This document shows, piece by piece, positions 10,865 to 20,525 of a stretch of DNA of 64,000 nucleotides; position 1 is the first letter of the stretch, and each line of letters begins with the position of its first letter. The notes under the pieces were generated by a model. That model ran no database searches. It saw only the letters and a list, made by a program, of their open reading frames with translations, and was not told where the DNA came from. The DNA comes from Naematelia aurantialba (lineage: Eukaryota > Basidiomycota > Tremellomycetes > Tremellales > Naemateliaceae): NCBI GenBank assembly GCA_021527695.1, contig JAKFAO010000012.1, forward strand, positions 930,001 to 994,000, written 5' to 3'. Position numbers and translations under genes: made by a program.

Positions 10865-13800
10865 TTATGGCCCAGGTTTCTCGGGATGATTCAAGTGGAA
10901 CGCCTCAATGGTTTCCCGGGCCCCTTCACAATTCTCAGCCAACTCCCAAGTCACTGCCTCATCTGTTCCTTCATACCCCAACCATTCGACGAGATACTCA
11001 AGCTTGCCCCGCCGATTTCGACGAGAGTCAACGATTCCTGAGATTTCGAACGAATCGCCCACTTCCTCGTCGATCTCGACAGGTCCTGGTGGTACATAAC
11101 TTTGCCCTGGGAATTCAGCTGCTCTAAATGGACGAAGCAAGGATACATGGAAGACATTGTGAATCTTCATACTCTCTGGAAGACTTAACCTATACGCTCT
11201 GGTCCCTACCTTGGCCATAACTCGGTATGGCCCTCCATATCGGATATCCATTTTCTTCATGGGTCGACGAGTCTTGACGTTTTCCAATGAAAGCATTACC
11301 AAATCGTCTACCTTGAAGGTTGGTCCCTCTTGTCGACGACGGTTATACTGCTTGGCATACTCCTGATTCGCCAACTCGATGTTCCGCTTACACAGGTCGT
11401 GAACCTCCGTCAGGGATTTGACCTTTTCGACGACTGGTGGAACGTCGCTCTCGAACTCGTCGATTTCCTCGACCCATCGAGCGTTATAGCCGAAATTGGC
11501 GAAGAACGGTGACATCTTTATGGTCGAGTGAATCGAGTTGTTGTAGGAAAAGGCCGCTCTGGATAGCAGACTCGACCAATTATCTTGATTGTAATCGACG
11601 AATACCCTCAAGTATTGCTCAAGGATTTGGTTCACTCTCTCAGTCTGCCCATCTGTCTGGGGATGAAACGCAGTAGAGAGACAGACCTTAGTCCCCAATG
11701 CTTGATTCATGGCCACCCACAACCTGCTGGTAAACTTGGAGCCCCGATCAGAGATGATACTCTTAGGGAAACCATGCTGGGTGACTACGTTGTCGATGAC
11801 TAAGTCGACGAGTTTGGCGGTCGATAAACGAGTCGTTGTGGGAACGAATATGGCCCATTTCGTCAACCGGTCGACCACCACTAGGATTGAGTTGTAACCA
11901 CTCGATTTTGGCAACTCCTCGATGAAATCCATGGAGATCGACGTCCATGGTCCATCGGCAATCTCCAGGGATTGAAGAAACCCATGGGGACTCTGCCGAC
12001 TGGGCTTCGTTCGCTGGCACACCGCACACCCACGAACGAATCGTTCGACATCTCGTCTAAGACCAAGCCAACAGTACTCTCTTTGGACCAGTTCCAGCAT
12101 TTTACTCACTCCCGGGTGGCCAGCCAGGCTTGACTCATGGCGAGACTTGAGTATCTTCAACCGCAAGTCTTTATGGTTGGGAATGTATAACCTTCCCCCC
12201 ACCCGGAGCAAACCTCGCCCCGACTGCTCGACCTTGGTACCATCTGGCATCCCAAGTCGACGACAGAATCCGGTGAGTCGACGAGTTCCTTCGGTACTCG
12301 ACGAATCCTCCTCTGACTCGACAACCTCTGTACTCAACTCGACTCTCACCTGCTCCAACTCGGGATCCTCATCTACTCCTTCGGCCACATCCTCGATGGA
12401 TATCAAACCGCCGTCGTCGTCTCCAAGGGAATCCGCTTCGTGAGTCTCGTCGATGCCCTCGCCATCAACAACGTCCTCGTTGTTCCCATCATCATCAACC
12501 ACTGTCAACGCTCTAATCATATGGGACAAGGACGTTGTAACGGTAGAGGATTCGTTGAGACTCGGGAGGGCTTGGACGAGAGTCTCCTCCTGCTCGGCGA
12601 GTGGTCCAGGTTGGTAGTCGGGTCGTCGAGAGAGAGCATCTGGGTAGGTAGCATGTACCCCTGGACGATAGACAATATTGTAGTCGAATCCCGACAGTAG
12701 ATCCACCCACCTGGCCTGCCTAGGATTAAGCTGCCTCGGCTCCATCCAATATGTCAAGTTCAAATGATCCGTGATCACAGTCGACTTGACCTGCATGAGC
12801 AGATGGCGCTTTCGACGAAAGGCCATCACGATCGCCAAGAACTCTTTCTCGGTCACTGTATAGTTAAGCTCAGACCCTTGAAACGCACCAGACTCGATTG
12901 CCACTGGATGCTCATGCCCCGTTTCCGAGTTGATCTGCGAAATTACGAACCCCCATCCGTATAGGGATGCATCCGCCTGAACGATCGTCTCAAACTCGGG
13001 ACTGAAGTGGGCGAGTACCGGTGCGGTCGTCATGAGTCGTTTGATATCGTCGAATGCTGCCTGCTGTCCCTTTTCCCAGACGAATGGGACGTCCTTGCCT
13101 GTCAACTTATGGAGGGGTCCCGCGATCTTGGCAAAATGAGGGACGAATCGACGATAATAGCTTGCCATCCCCAGGAATCGTCGAACCTGCCGAACCGTTC
13201 GAGGTGCCGGGAAGTCGACTATGCCTTGAACATACTCGGAATTCGCTCCCACCCCGTTATTAGACACCACGAAGCCCAAGAATGTCACGCTCTCCTTTTC
13301 AAATTCGCACTTGCTGGCTTTCAGGAAGAGCGACGTCTTTCTAACAATGTCGAATACTCGTCGAGTGAGATCACGTAACTCGTCGAGTGTCGACGCGTGG
13401 ATAAGGATATCGTCGATATATATCGTAACTCCTCGCCCAATAAGATCTCGGAAGACTTCGTTGAGGAAATGTTGGAATACCGCAGGAGCATTCTTGAGAC
13501 CGTCCCGCACCACCAGTGACTCAAACATTCCCAATTGAGTCCTGAACGCTGTAAGATGTTCATTCCCCGGTGCCACCCTCAAGAGTTGGTACGCCCCCAC
13601 CAAGTCTAACTTGGTGAAATACTTGGATTGGCCCAATTCGTTGATGATTTGGCTAATCAATGGCAATGGATACGCATCCGGGACGGTTGCCTGATTGAGT
13701 CGACGAAAATCGACGACCATTCGACTTCGTCCATCTTTCTTGGGGACAAAGAAGGTCGGCGATCCATATGGCGAGTTGCTTGGCCTAATTCGTCCAGCAG

Positions 13801-15201
13801 CCAATTCCCTCTCAATGGTTGATCTCAAAACCTCCACCTGAGACGGGTTCAGCTCGTACAATGGCGCCAGACGAAGCTTAGCCTCAGGTTTCAGCGAGAA
13901 CTTCAAGTCATACTCCCTATGAGGTGGCAAGGTCTCGGTTCCCCATCTAGGATGGAATATATCAAGGTAACCTTGGTATGTCACGGGAACTTGACTTGTG
14001 ATCTCGTCTAATTCCTCGGGAGTCAACTCGAGTTCACCGAAGCTCGGCAACGTCTCTACTCCGACGAAGGATTGGTCGAATTCTGGCGACTCGTCGACTG
14101 CACACAGTCGCTCGACGCTTTCCTCTCGATTTCCTGTAGGAGCGTCACGAGATATCCAACGACTAGGTTGTCTCACCGGTATGCTGTTAGGAAACCTGAG
14201 GACTCCTCCAGGAATCCTGACATCCGGGGTCATTCCCTCCCTGAACCTGACCTTGGACCTTGAACGATTCGACGACTTGGACTTGAACGCGCTCTTGAGC
14301 TCGACGACTCCCTTGATGGAACCGAGCGACTCCTCGCGTCCCCTGAGCATGGGGGCTGGCTTGGAACTTGACTTGGGACTGGACGTGGACGTGGGCTTGG
14401 ACATGGAATTGGACGAATCCAATGCTGGGACTGTGGCGATGGGGGTCTTAGCCTCGGGCATGGGCAAGGGCATGGATTTGCTCGGGGACGATGGTATTTT
14501 GACGACTATTGGTTCGTCACTCGACGAAAGCATTCTCGATCGTCGAGTCGAAACCAATCGTTCACCGAAGTCGAGAGTTACTCCGTGCTCTTTGAGCCAG
14601 GAGTAGCCGAGAACAATGTCCGCCCCTGATAGGCGAGTAACATCGAATCTTTCAACCCTGGTCGATCCCACTACTGTGAGCGGGGCCTCGACGTACCACT
14701 TGATTGGTCCCGCTTTGCTTGGCTCCCCGTCAAACAAGGTTAGTCGACGAGGTTTGGTATGTGGGTATTTGTCGAATCCCTCGGAGTCGACGAAACCCTC
14801 GTCGATGAAGTTACCACTAGCTCCGGAATCAAGGAGTATCGTGGCCAACGAATCGGACTCGCCTAGTTGCCCAGCAACGACAGCCTGGTCTTTGGAGAGT
14901 CTAAAAGGCTCACCACAATTCAAAGGTATATTTCGTTTGTCGATGATCGACGAATGGGTATCTTGACTCGACGAATGTACAGTTTTTGTCGAGTCGATGT
15001 CTACAAGTGAGTCCGAACTATCCATAGTACGAGCTAAGGAGGTAGCAGAGAGCACTAAATTGGCGGGATATGTAGTCTCTGCGGCAAGCATATCCCTCAA
15101 TCTTTTGGCTCCTCCTTGGTGCCCGGTCCGGGGACAGGAGAAGGTCTGCTGGGAGTGGGCGGGAGTGGACGAGATCCCATCCTCGTAAGGGGACAGTTTG
15201 G
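10865..15201 (-). CDS. Chromovirus Pol polyprotein (PR-RT-RH-IN-chromodomain)
   Basis: One open frame of over 1,440 codons in the -1 frame relative to gag, entered through the CCCAAAC slip site at 15196..15202. The protease motif LLDSGASGNF lies ~130 codons in. The reverse transcriptase has the catalytic IYIDDILI near 13406-13420 and the VDFRRLNQAT motif upstream. RNase H follows (IVQADASLYGWGF). Integrase has the HHCC zinc site (GHPGVSK … CAVCQRTKP) and the DDE core residues in SMDFIEELP, ISDRGSKF and HPQTDGQTERVNQ. A chromodomain ends the protein (FEISGIVDSRR … LEYLVEWLGYEGTDEAVTWE). All catalytic residues look intact. Proteolysis by PR would release the separate enzymes. Confidence 0.93.
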
Positions 15202-16320
15202 GAGGAAATGCCCCGATTGTCCACACCTGTAACAGGCGTTTTCTACTCGCCGCCTCTCTCTCTCTCTCTCGGGGAGAGATCCCCGAGGCACAGGCCCCAA
15301 AGAACTCGACGAGTTCTCAACCGGTGGGCGAGGTCCTTGAAGCTCTCGCCCAAGGTTGGAAGGGGTGGCCGAAGAAGAAGAGGGAGTAGGCGGGAGGAAG
15401 GGCTTAGTCAATGGGGCCCTTCCCGCCTCCGGCCTGCGCGCCGACTCGGCCTTTCTCTCCTGGTCCCGGACACGGAGACGATTGTCGAGAGGGACAACGA
15501 ATCGGATTAACTCGTCGAAACTCTCAAACTCTCGGCCATGTCGAGCCAGTTCGTCTTTCATAGTTGACGAGAGACCATCTATAGCCTTGTCAACTATAGG
15601 TTCCTGGTCTCTCCAACCCAGGACTGCAATCAGCTCTCTCATTCGAGCGAAGTACTCAGAGGCAGTTCCCGTCTGTCTCAACTCCTTGAGATTTCGACGA
15701 GCCGTACCCCTCTCGTCGGGGTCCCCGAAATTATCCTTAAGATACCTCACAAAGGCATCTCTCGACGAAAGCTCGATAGCCGGGGGAACTGCTGTTGCCA
15801 ATGGTCGAACGGCGTCGAGAGCTACACCTCGTAAGTAACTCATCATGAACGTCACCTTGATCTCCTCAGTGTAGTACCGAGAGGGCTGAAGCTTGAACAC
15901 CAGATCACATTCCATAATGAACTGGTTGAGTTTCTCGGGAGCTCGACCATTGAAGGTATCGGGCTCTCGAGCTTTTGGTTCCTTGAAGTTTGACGAGGGA
16001 CTCGACGAATCCCTGACGAATCGCTCGCGCTCCCACTGTTGGTGTTGCTGCTGTGTGGCTATGGCGCTCATATACGCCATCATTTGCTGTTGGAAAACAG
16101 CAGGGTCTATGACAGGCGGGACGAAAGGGGTGTGGGAGGCTCGCTCCGGGCTCTGTTGTGGGGAAGGATCTCGTCGAGACCCCTCTTGTCGCTCGTCGAT
16201 CTGCTCACCGAAGTCGACGAACGAACCCGAACCCTCGGGGTCCTCTTGAACCCCAGAGTTCAATCGTCCCTGATCTCGCGCTGCTTGGCGAGTGACTCGT
16301 GAGGAAGGTGGAATGGACAT
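15097..16320 (-). CDS. Chromovirus Gag
   Basis: ATG at 16318..16320 (MSIPPSSRVTRQ), 407 residues. This is the first ATG I see downstream of the predicted RNA start, so the upstream open frame reaching into the LTR is not used. The middle holds the Ty3-type capsid region (EPDTFNGRAPEKLNQFIMEC and GTASEYFARM). The C-terminus carries one CCHC nucleocapsid knuckle, CYRCGQSGHFLPNC. Gag builds the virus-like particle and packages RNA. Its last ~35 codons overlap pol, and the frameshift heptamer falls within the zinc-knuckle codons. Confidence 0.92.
   Translation of the reverse strand: MSIPPSSRVTRQAARDQGRLNSGVQEDPEGSGSFVDFGEQIDERQEGSRRDPSPQQSPERASHTPFVPPVIDPAVFQQQMMAYMSAIATQQQHQQWERERFVRDSSSPSSNFKEPKAREPDTFNGRAPEKLNQFIMECDLVFKLQPSRYYTEEIKVTFMMSYLRGVALDAVRPLATAVPPAIELSSRDAFVRYLKDNFGDPDERGTARRNLKELRQTGTASEYFARMRELIAVLGWRDQEPIVDKAIDGLSSTMKDELARHGREFESFDELIRFVVPLDNRLRVRDQERKAESARRPEAGRAPLTKPFLPPTPSSSSATPSNLGRELQGPRPPVENSSSSLGPVPRGSLPERERERRRVENACYRCGQSGHFLPNCPLTRMGSRPLPPTPSRPSPVPGPGTKEEPKD
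15196..15202 (-). promoter_or_regulatory. Putative -1 ribosomal frameshift site CCCAAAC
   Basis: In the gag frame the codons read CTC CCA AAC, giving the canonical X_XXY_YYZ heptamer C CCA AAC. Slipping back one base enters the open pol frame (CCC AAA CTG TCC). Nine bases downstream a small hairpin can form: ACGAG(G)AT - GGG - ATCTCGT. Pol is in the -1 frame, as required. Confidence 0.65.
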
Positions 16321-16354
16321 GGCGTTAACTTGGCTTGATGGTTGTGCGCGGTAA

Positions 16355-16368
16355 CAGCGATCCTCGAT
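16355..16368 (-). promoter_or_regulatory. Self-complementary primer-binding site
   Basis: Sense ATCGAGGATCGCTG begins 2 nt after the 5' LTR. It is the exact complement of 14 nt in the LTR (16609..16622), which lies 34 nt downstream of TATATA, where transcription should start. This is the arrangement of Tf1/sushi-type self-priming, in which the RNA 5' end folds back as primer instead of a tRNA. Confidence 0.8.
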
Positions 16369-16370
16369 AC

Positions 16371-16783
16371 TGTCACGATGCTCCGGTCTAACTTCGGCGA
16401 CCTGGGACCGCTGCACAACGACTGGCTTGGAAGTGGACGAGTTCCGCGGGAACTCGTTGAGAGAATGAGGAAAGCCTTGACTTGGGACGGGGACGTGGAG
16501 GTGGGGGGACGTGGACTGAGACCTGGGCGATCTAGAAGAACTCAGATGAGTGGTTGTAGACCCGTCGAAGTTAGAGCGAGATCGTTGGGTCTTGGACTAT
16601 GGGACTCAATCGAGGATCGCTGAGGAACCTCACTACAATCCGGTAAATTCTATATACTCTCGTCGAGACGAGTAGATACTCGCTCAACCTAGACGAGTTC
16701 CTCAAGCCCCACGTGACAGCCATGCCGCCATCCCGGTCGCGTGGATAGTCACGTGACGACTCGACGACGTCTCCGTCATGACA
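16371..16783 (-). repeat. 5' LTR of the chromovirus (413 bp)
   Basis: Same sequence as 8959..9371; flanked on the right by the GTCAA duplication (16784..16788). It is the promoter-bearing LTR for gag-pol. Confidence 0.95.
16651..16656 (-). promoter_or_regulatory. TATA box of the chromovirus 5' LTR
   Basis: TATATA in the sense strand. The predicted RNA 5' end (CAGCGATCC) begins 34 nt downstream at about 16622. Its position fits the self-priming model, which needs the RNA to start exactly at the primer complement. Confidence 0.6.
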
Positions 16784-16804
16784 GTCAAGCATAAATGATC
16801 TGTC

Positions 16805-16955
16805 TGGTTACTCACAAAAGCTGGGGCCGCTCACCGATGGATACCTGTCTGTATTGACCATCAAGGTTACAGTGCCAAAAGAAAACAGCAAGATTCAGGA
16901 GAGAGTCGCCAGCGGTGTTGGCCTCTCTTGCCTCATCGCGAGAAGAACACATTGA
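16805..16955 (+). pseudogene. Transposon gene A, 3' part
   Basis: Continues gene A in frame after the second CTGTC. The joined reading LLDLL|SGYSQKLGPL… runs to a TGA at 16953..16955 through TIKVTVPKENSKIQERV. Separated from its 5' part by ~8.4 kb of nested insertions. Not recognised as a known domain. Confidence 0.6.
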
Positions 16956-17076
16956 CTGTTGTCGACTGTCAGTGACTATCAGTGACCATCAGTGACTGTC
17001 AGTGACTATCAATGAGCATCAATGACTGTCAGTGACTATCAATGGGCATCGATGACTGTCAAATGTTATATCTGTC
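16956..17076. repeat. Short tandem motif block TCAGTGAC/TCAATGA
   Basis: About ten near-copies of a ~10-bp unit, ending CAATGGGCATCGATGACTGTC, between the convergent genes A and B. Related units (TCATTGA or TCAATGA) appear next to both TIRs, so this block is part of the original transposon and may be an internal protein-binding array. Confidence 0.7.
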
Positions 17077-17243
17077 TTTATCCCAGACACAATGTTCCAT
17101 GGGCATGAGTGTTCGATCAGCCCCTAAGTTGCAAGTCTACCTGTGATCATTCCGTGCTTGAGACGAGATTCTAAGATTCTGCATAAATGAGAAATGGTAT
17201 GGGAGACATGCTATGTATTCGTCATGTCAAATCACAGACCGCT

Positions 17244-17918
17244 TCAGGGGCGGAAATCGGCGACTAACAGACAGACATGAATATGAGCTGGCACGGAAAG
17301 ACAGGTAGACTCTTACGGGGGTGGCAGTTCGCGGAGTGAGGGAGAGGGAACGTCCTGACCCCAAATCCAGCCTCACGAAGCATCTCAGTCGCCTGCTCCC
17401 TCAGCCACTCCAAATCAACCGTCAACTGGTGGAAACCCTGGTCCACAAAGCCCCCAAAACTTAGAGGAGATCAGCACAGAACGCCAGAAGAAATGAGGAT
17501 ACCTGTAGGGACAGAGGTGTAAGAGCCTGCGGAGAGCTTCAATCAGTCGAGGTCTAGACAGGGGAAGATGACGGCTTTGTCTGAATATAGGTTCGAATTA
17601 GCCATACCCTCACACTGCAGAGCCACCGTACAAAGAGGCAGGGGTAGAATCACTGACATGTAGAGAAACACACAGCGAGTCTGCACCCCTAAGAGGTGGA
17701 ACCCCTCTTGCTCGTATACCAAATGAACCTTGGATGGGAAATCCCGTGGCGGGAAGGCCATGGGGTGGCGCTTAAGAGATCAGTCGATACAGTACATCGG
17801 TACATCGGTAACAGGCCGCTCACCACGACCCAATACGGTGGCGCTATAGGAAGCTCTTAGCGAGGAATTGATGGCAGACACCGCTCAACTCACTAACACC
17901 AGTGGACTCTTCTGACAT
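17244..17918 (-). CDS. Transposon gene B, small six-exon protein of unknown function
   Basis: Exons 17894..17918, 17824..17843, 17658..17770, 17503..17580, 17317..17459 and 17244..17263. All are joined by GT-AG introns of 38-77 nt with consistent phase, giving 132 residues from ATG (MSEESTG…) to TGA. The protein reads smoothly: PPYWVVRHPMAFPPRDF, LVYEQEGFHLLGVQ, then an amphipathic helical part LIEALRRLLHLCPYSFGGF and LEWLREQATEMLREAGF, ending NCHPLADFRP. I do not recognise a domain. Five introns all keeping the frame argues strongly that this is or recently was a real gene. It converges on gene A. Confidence 0.65.
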
Positions 17919-18479
17919 AATCTTAATGGTCTGGTGTTGTGATAACAAGACTGTGATATTGAGCCAAGCAGGAAGCAGTTGAACCGCAGAATGTGGGACG
18001 ACGAGTAAGTGACCTCAAAGGCTCATACAGGAACTAGTGGACTCGACAGGGAGGGTATCGGGATTGCCTATGGCCCCAAGCTTTCCATACCAAGCTAATT
18101 CATAACAACCTGAGTGAATGTCAGTGTAGTTCGGACAAGGTCAATGAACTTCAATGAAGTATGTGGAACACTGGTGTAGGTCAGTGAATCTGCACGTAAG
18201 ACATCTAACATCAACTGGTTGGGCTCGGGCTCTTCAAGGTAACCTAAAGGTACTTGCGCATTGGGCACCGTTACCAACGAACGAGGTTTCATGAGGGTCA
18301 GTGAACTTTAGGTGGCCTGTGCAGTGATTGGGGACCCTACCATCCTCCGTGGTAAGTTGCAGACTCTTATGTTCTTCACGTTCACTGCTATATCCCTCAG
18401 TCAGTAAATCAGGTTAGGATGCAGTCTGGAAATCAGGAAACCTCAGAGTCCCCAGCGACCAGTCTGGAGGCAGCCCCCT
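17919..18479. other. Transposon interior with TCATTGA motifs and a doubtful minus-strand ORF
   Basis: No gene I can support firmly. A minus-strand ATG ORF of 65 codons (18095..18292; includes GYLEEPEPNQLMLDV) overlaps several TCAATGA/TCAGTGA motifs and could be an exon of another small gene. A + strand open stretch from 18419 is cut by the solo LTR. Confidence 0.4.
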
Positions 18480-19055
18480 TGTTACGACTCGTACCCGGCA
18501 GGCTGAAAACCGGAGACGACGTGGAAAGCGACGGTGGGAGAGTCGTAAACTCGAGGACTGGGATCACGTCTAGTGATCCGTAAACTTGTGACTTGGTCGA
18601 CGGCTGTTGGGTCGAAGCAGGACGAGTGGCGAGGAGGCCACAACCTCAAGAGCTCGGAAGGATTCCCCGTAGAGAGTTGGATGGGGCGAGCACGAAATAT
18701 ATGGTCTAGTCTATGAACGCAGGAGAGAGCCTGTGACTATGTAACCTATGATAATTTGATCCTTAGGGAAGAAGACAGGAGGGAGTGGTACGCTGCGTCT
18801 TATATACTCGGAGGTCCCCACCATATGGCACACTTCCTGCCATCTGGCACCAGCTGGCACTCCACCCATCCGTATGGCAGTTACTCCAATAAGTAATAAA
18901 AAGGCCATGCCAGGTGGTCCCACATGGTGGGGGTGGTGCCATATGGTCGAGGGTGGCTCCGTATGTTGCCAGGTGGCATGGACATGGACGCTAGGTGTTA
19001 CGAGCCTGTTACGTAACCAATTGGTTGATGGCAGTGTCCTGACAGGGTCGTAACA
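18480..19055. mobile_element. Solo LTR (576 bp)
   Basis: Begins TGTTACGAC and ends GTCGTAACA, a 9-bp perfect terminal inverted match with TG…CA ends. It is flanked by a 5-bp direct repeat CCCCT (18475..18479 and 19056..19060). Contains a TATATACT at 18811 and several ATGG/CCAT-rich repeats. It belongs to a different family from the chromovirus LTR. A solo LTR arises by recombination between the two LTRs of a full element. Confidence 0.88.
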
Positions 19056-19220
19056 CCCCTCTCGTCTGGCTCGACGCATCCCTCGTCACTGACAGTCCCA
19101 TGGCCGACGTTACGAGTCCCCGCCTGCTGGGTTCATGTGGCAACAGGAGCGGCCAGCAAAAGGAAAGTTTGGCCGCAAGGTGGGCTTCATTGTGACTGAA
19201 CAGCAGATCCCCAGCTAACA

Positions 19221-20179
19221 ATGACCTCTAAGACCCTTGTCCCGATCCCGGGATACGAACAAGTTGCCGAATCGCACGGCCAAGGAAGTGAGGGTGAAGC
19301 AAGAACTGCCGGGCCACAAGACCCACTGCCAGTCGAATCAGCACCATCATTGGATGCCGGAGATGGGCCTGTGGACGCAACTCTTCCAATGACCCTGCTA
19401 GAAAACCCGACTGAAGAATATGGGCAGGAAGAACCACGCCTGACGGAAGAGGATTGGGCTGCACTGAATCTGTCTTTTGAGGGTAATGGTAAGAGCCGAC
19501 TCAACTGCAGTATTACTTATCCTTGATAGACACAGCAGTCGATGTCGCCCATGACCAAATGGCCACTCCATCGCATACCAACTCAATGCCACCAATAACC
19601 CCAAGTGCCACCGCCCTATCGAAGAGAAAGGCCAGCACACGGCAGTCTGCCACGCCTCCGGAAGCATCAGGAGATGGGGAAGAGTCCCTCGTCCCGATAA
19701 AGAAGAAGGAGGATGAGCCAGCTACTCCGATAAAGAAGAAGAGACGAGATGAAGTGATGCTACAGAAACTGGCAGTAAGTAAAGTCCTACTCCCAGGTGA
19801 AGGTTGATGTGGTGTGCAGGCAGCCGCTGCTGATGAGAGTCATCGATATGAGAAGATCGCAAGAGAGGCTGCTTGCTTCAATTGCAAAAAGAAAAATCAT
19901 GACTGTTTCCGCCAAGCTGGTGCAGGCCGTTGCTGCACTTGTTTGGGAGAGTGCACCCTCAAGCCATCAGCAGATCACTCACAACAGCTGTCAAGGTTGC
20001 GATCAGCCATCACAGCTATAGAAGGAGCAGCACCAATGCTCCTGAGCATCAATGCCGAGCGTGCTGTTCGAGAAGCACAGGTGAGGTTGCTGGAAGAAGC
20101 GGCCAAAGACATCAGGAGGGCGGCAGAGCGGTTTGGAGGCTTGGGAGTCAAGCCGGGGGAAGAGTGGTGTGGTCTGTAG
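19221..20179 (+). CDS. Transposon gene C, Cys-cluster nuclear-type protein
   Basis: Exons 19221..19488, 19530..19774 and 19820..20179 join (phases 1 and 0) to 290 residues. The first ~170 are acidic and Ser/Pro-rich with basic runs KKKEDEPATPIKKKRRDE that look like nuclear localisation signals. Exon 3 starts with a helix and then the cluster CFNC-x6-C-x8-C-x2-C-x3-C, followed by a coiled, Ala/Glu/Arg-rich helical region (AEROUND residues 225-280: EAQVRLLEEAAKDIRRAAERF). The layout and intron phases match the antisense gene of the chromovirus at 9763..10763, although overall sequence similarity is low. It sits next to the right TIR. Plausibly a DNA-binding accessory or regulator of the transposon; the function is not known. 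Confidence 0.7.
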
Positions 20180-20427
20180 CATATCTGTTGTCACCATGTG
20201 GTCATCATCTCGACACATAATGGGAACAGCTTATCATTTCACATAGCAATGTCACATCTCGGGGCAACATCAATGAAAGTCATTGAATCATGGCGTAGCA
20301 GTAATACAGATTGGGCAACACCAATGAAAGTCATTGAAGGTCATTGAGTATCTAAGTATCTAAGTATCCGAACATCCTAACAGCTGAATTACGTTTGCAG
20401 TAGATGTTTCTGAGTCCTATATCCTTG
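20180..20427. repeat. Right subterminal repeat region
   Basis: Contains repeated (A)TCAATGAAAGTCATTGA units at 20267-20290 and 20319-20350 and further TCATTGA copies. These mirror the left end at 7886-7960. Confidence 0.7.
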
Positions 20428-20525
20428 TCAATGAAGATCAATGATGCTGGATGAAGCATGGAAGTGATCGTTGACGATCACCCATTTTCTTGAGAAATTT
20501 ACAAAAACCGCGTGGCCGGATCCGC
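20428..20525 (-). repeat. Right terminal inverted repeat (98 bp perfect)
   Basis: Exact reverse complement of 7788..7885. The outer bases 20526..20533 (TTTCCATA) match the left outer bases only partly. Confidence 0.95.

Larger units (their letters stand above)
8959..16783 (-). mobile_element. Complete Ty3/gypsy chromovirus, very recent insertion
   Basis: 7,825 bp, read on the minus strand. Two 413-bp LTRs (8959..9371 and 16371..16783) begin TGTCATGACG and end CGTGACA in the sense direction; by eye they are identical. A 5-bp target duplication GTCAA flanks it (8954..8958, 16784..16788). Sense order: 5' LTR, self-complementary primer site, gag, -1 frameshift, pol (protease, reverse transcriptase, RNase H, integrase, chromodomain), a ~1.4-kb segment holding an antisense spliced gene, a purine-rich stretch GGTGGGCAGAG, 3' LTR. 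All reading frames are open, so it is potentially active. It replicates by reverse transcription in virus-like particles, and the chromodomain is expected to guide integration to marked chromatin. Confidence 0.95.

Noticed and set aside
13998..14606. Plus-strand 202-codon frame opposite the pol N-terminal region
   Set aside because: It is the reverse complement of the Ser/Pro/Lys-rich pol linker; Leu/Asp/Gly repeats mirror that codon bias and no splice structure or domain is present.
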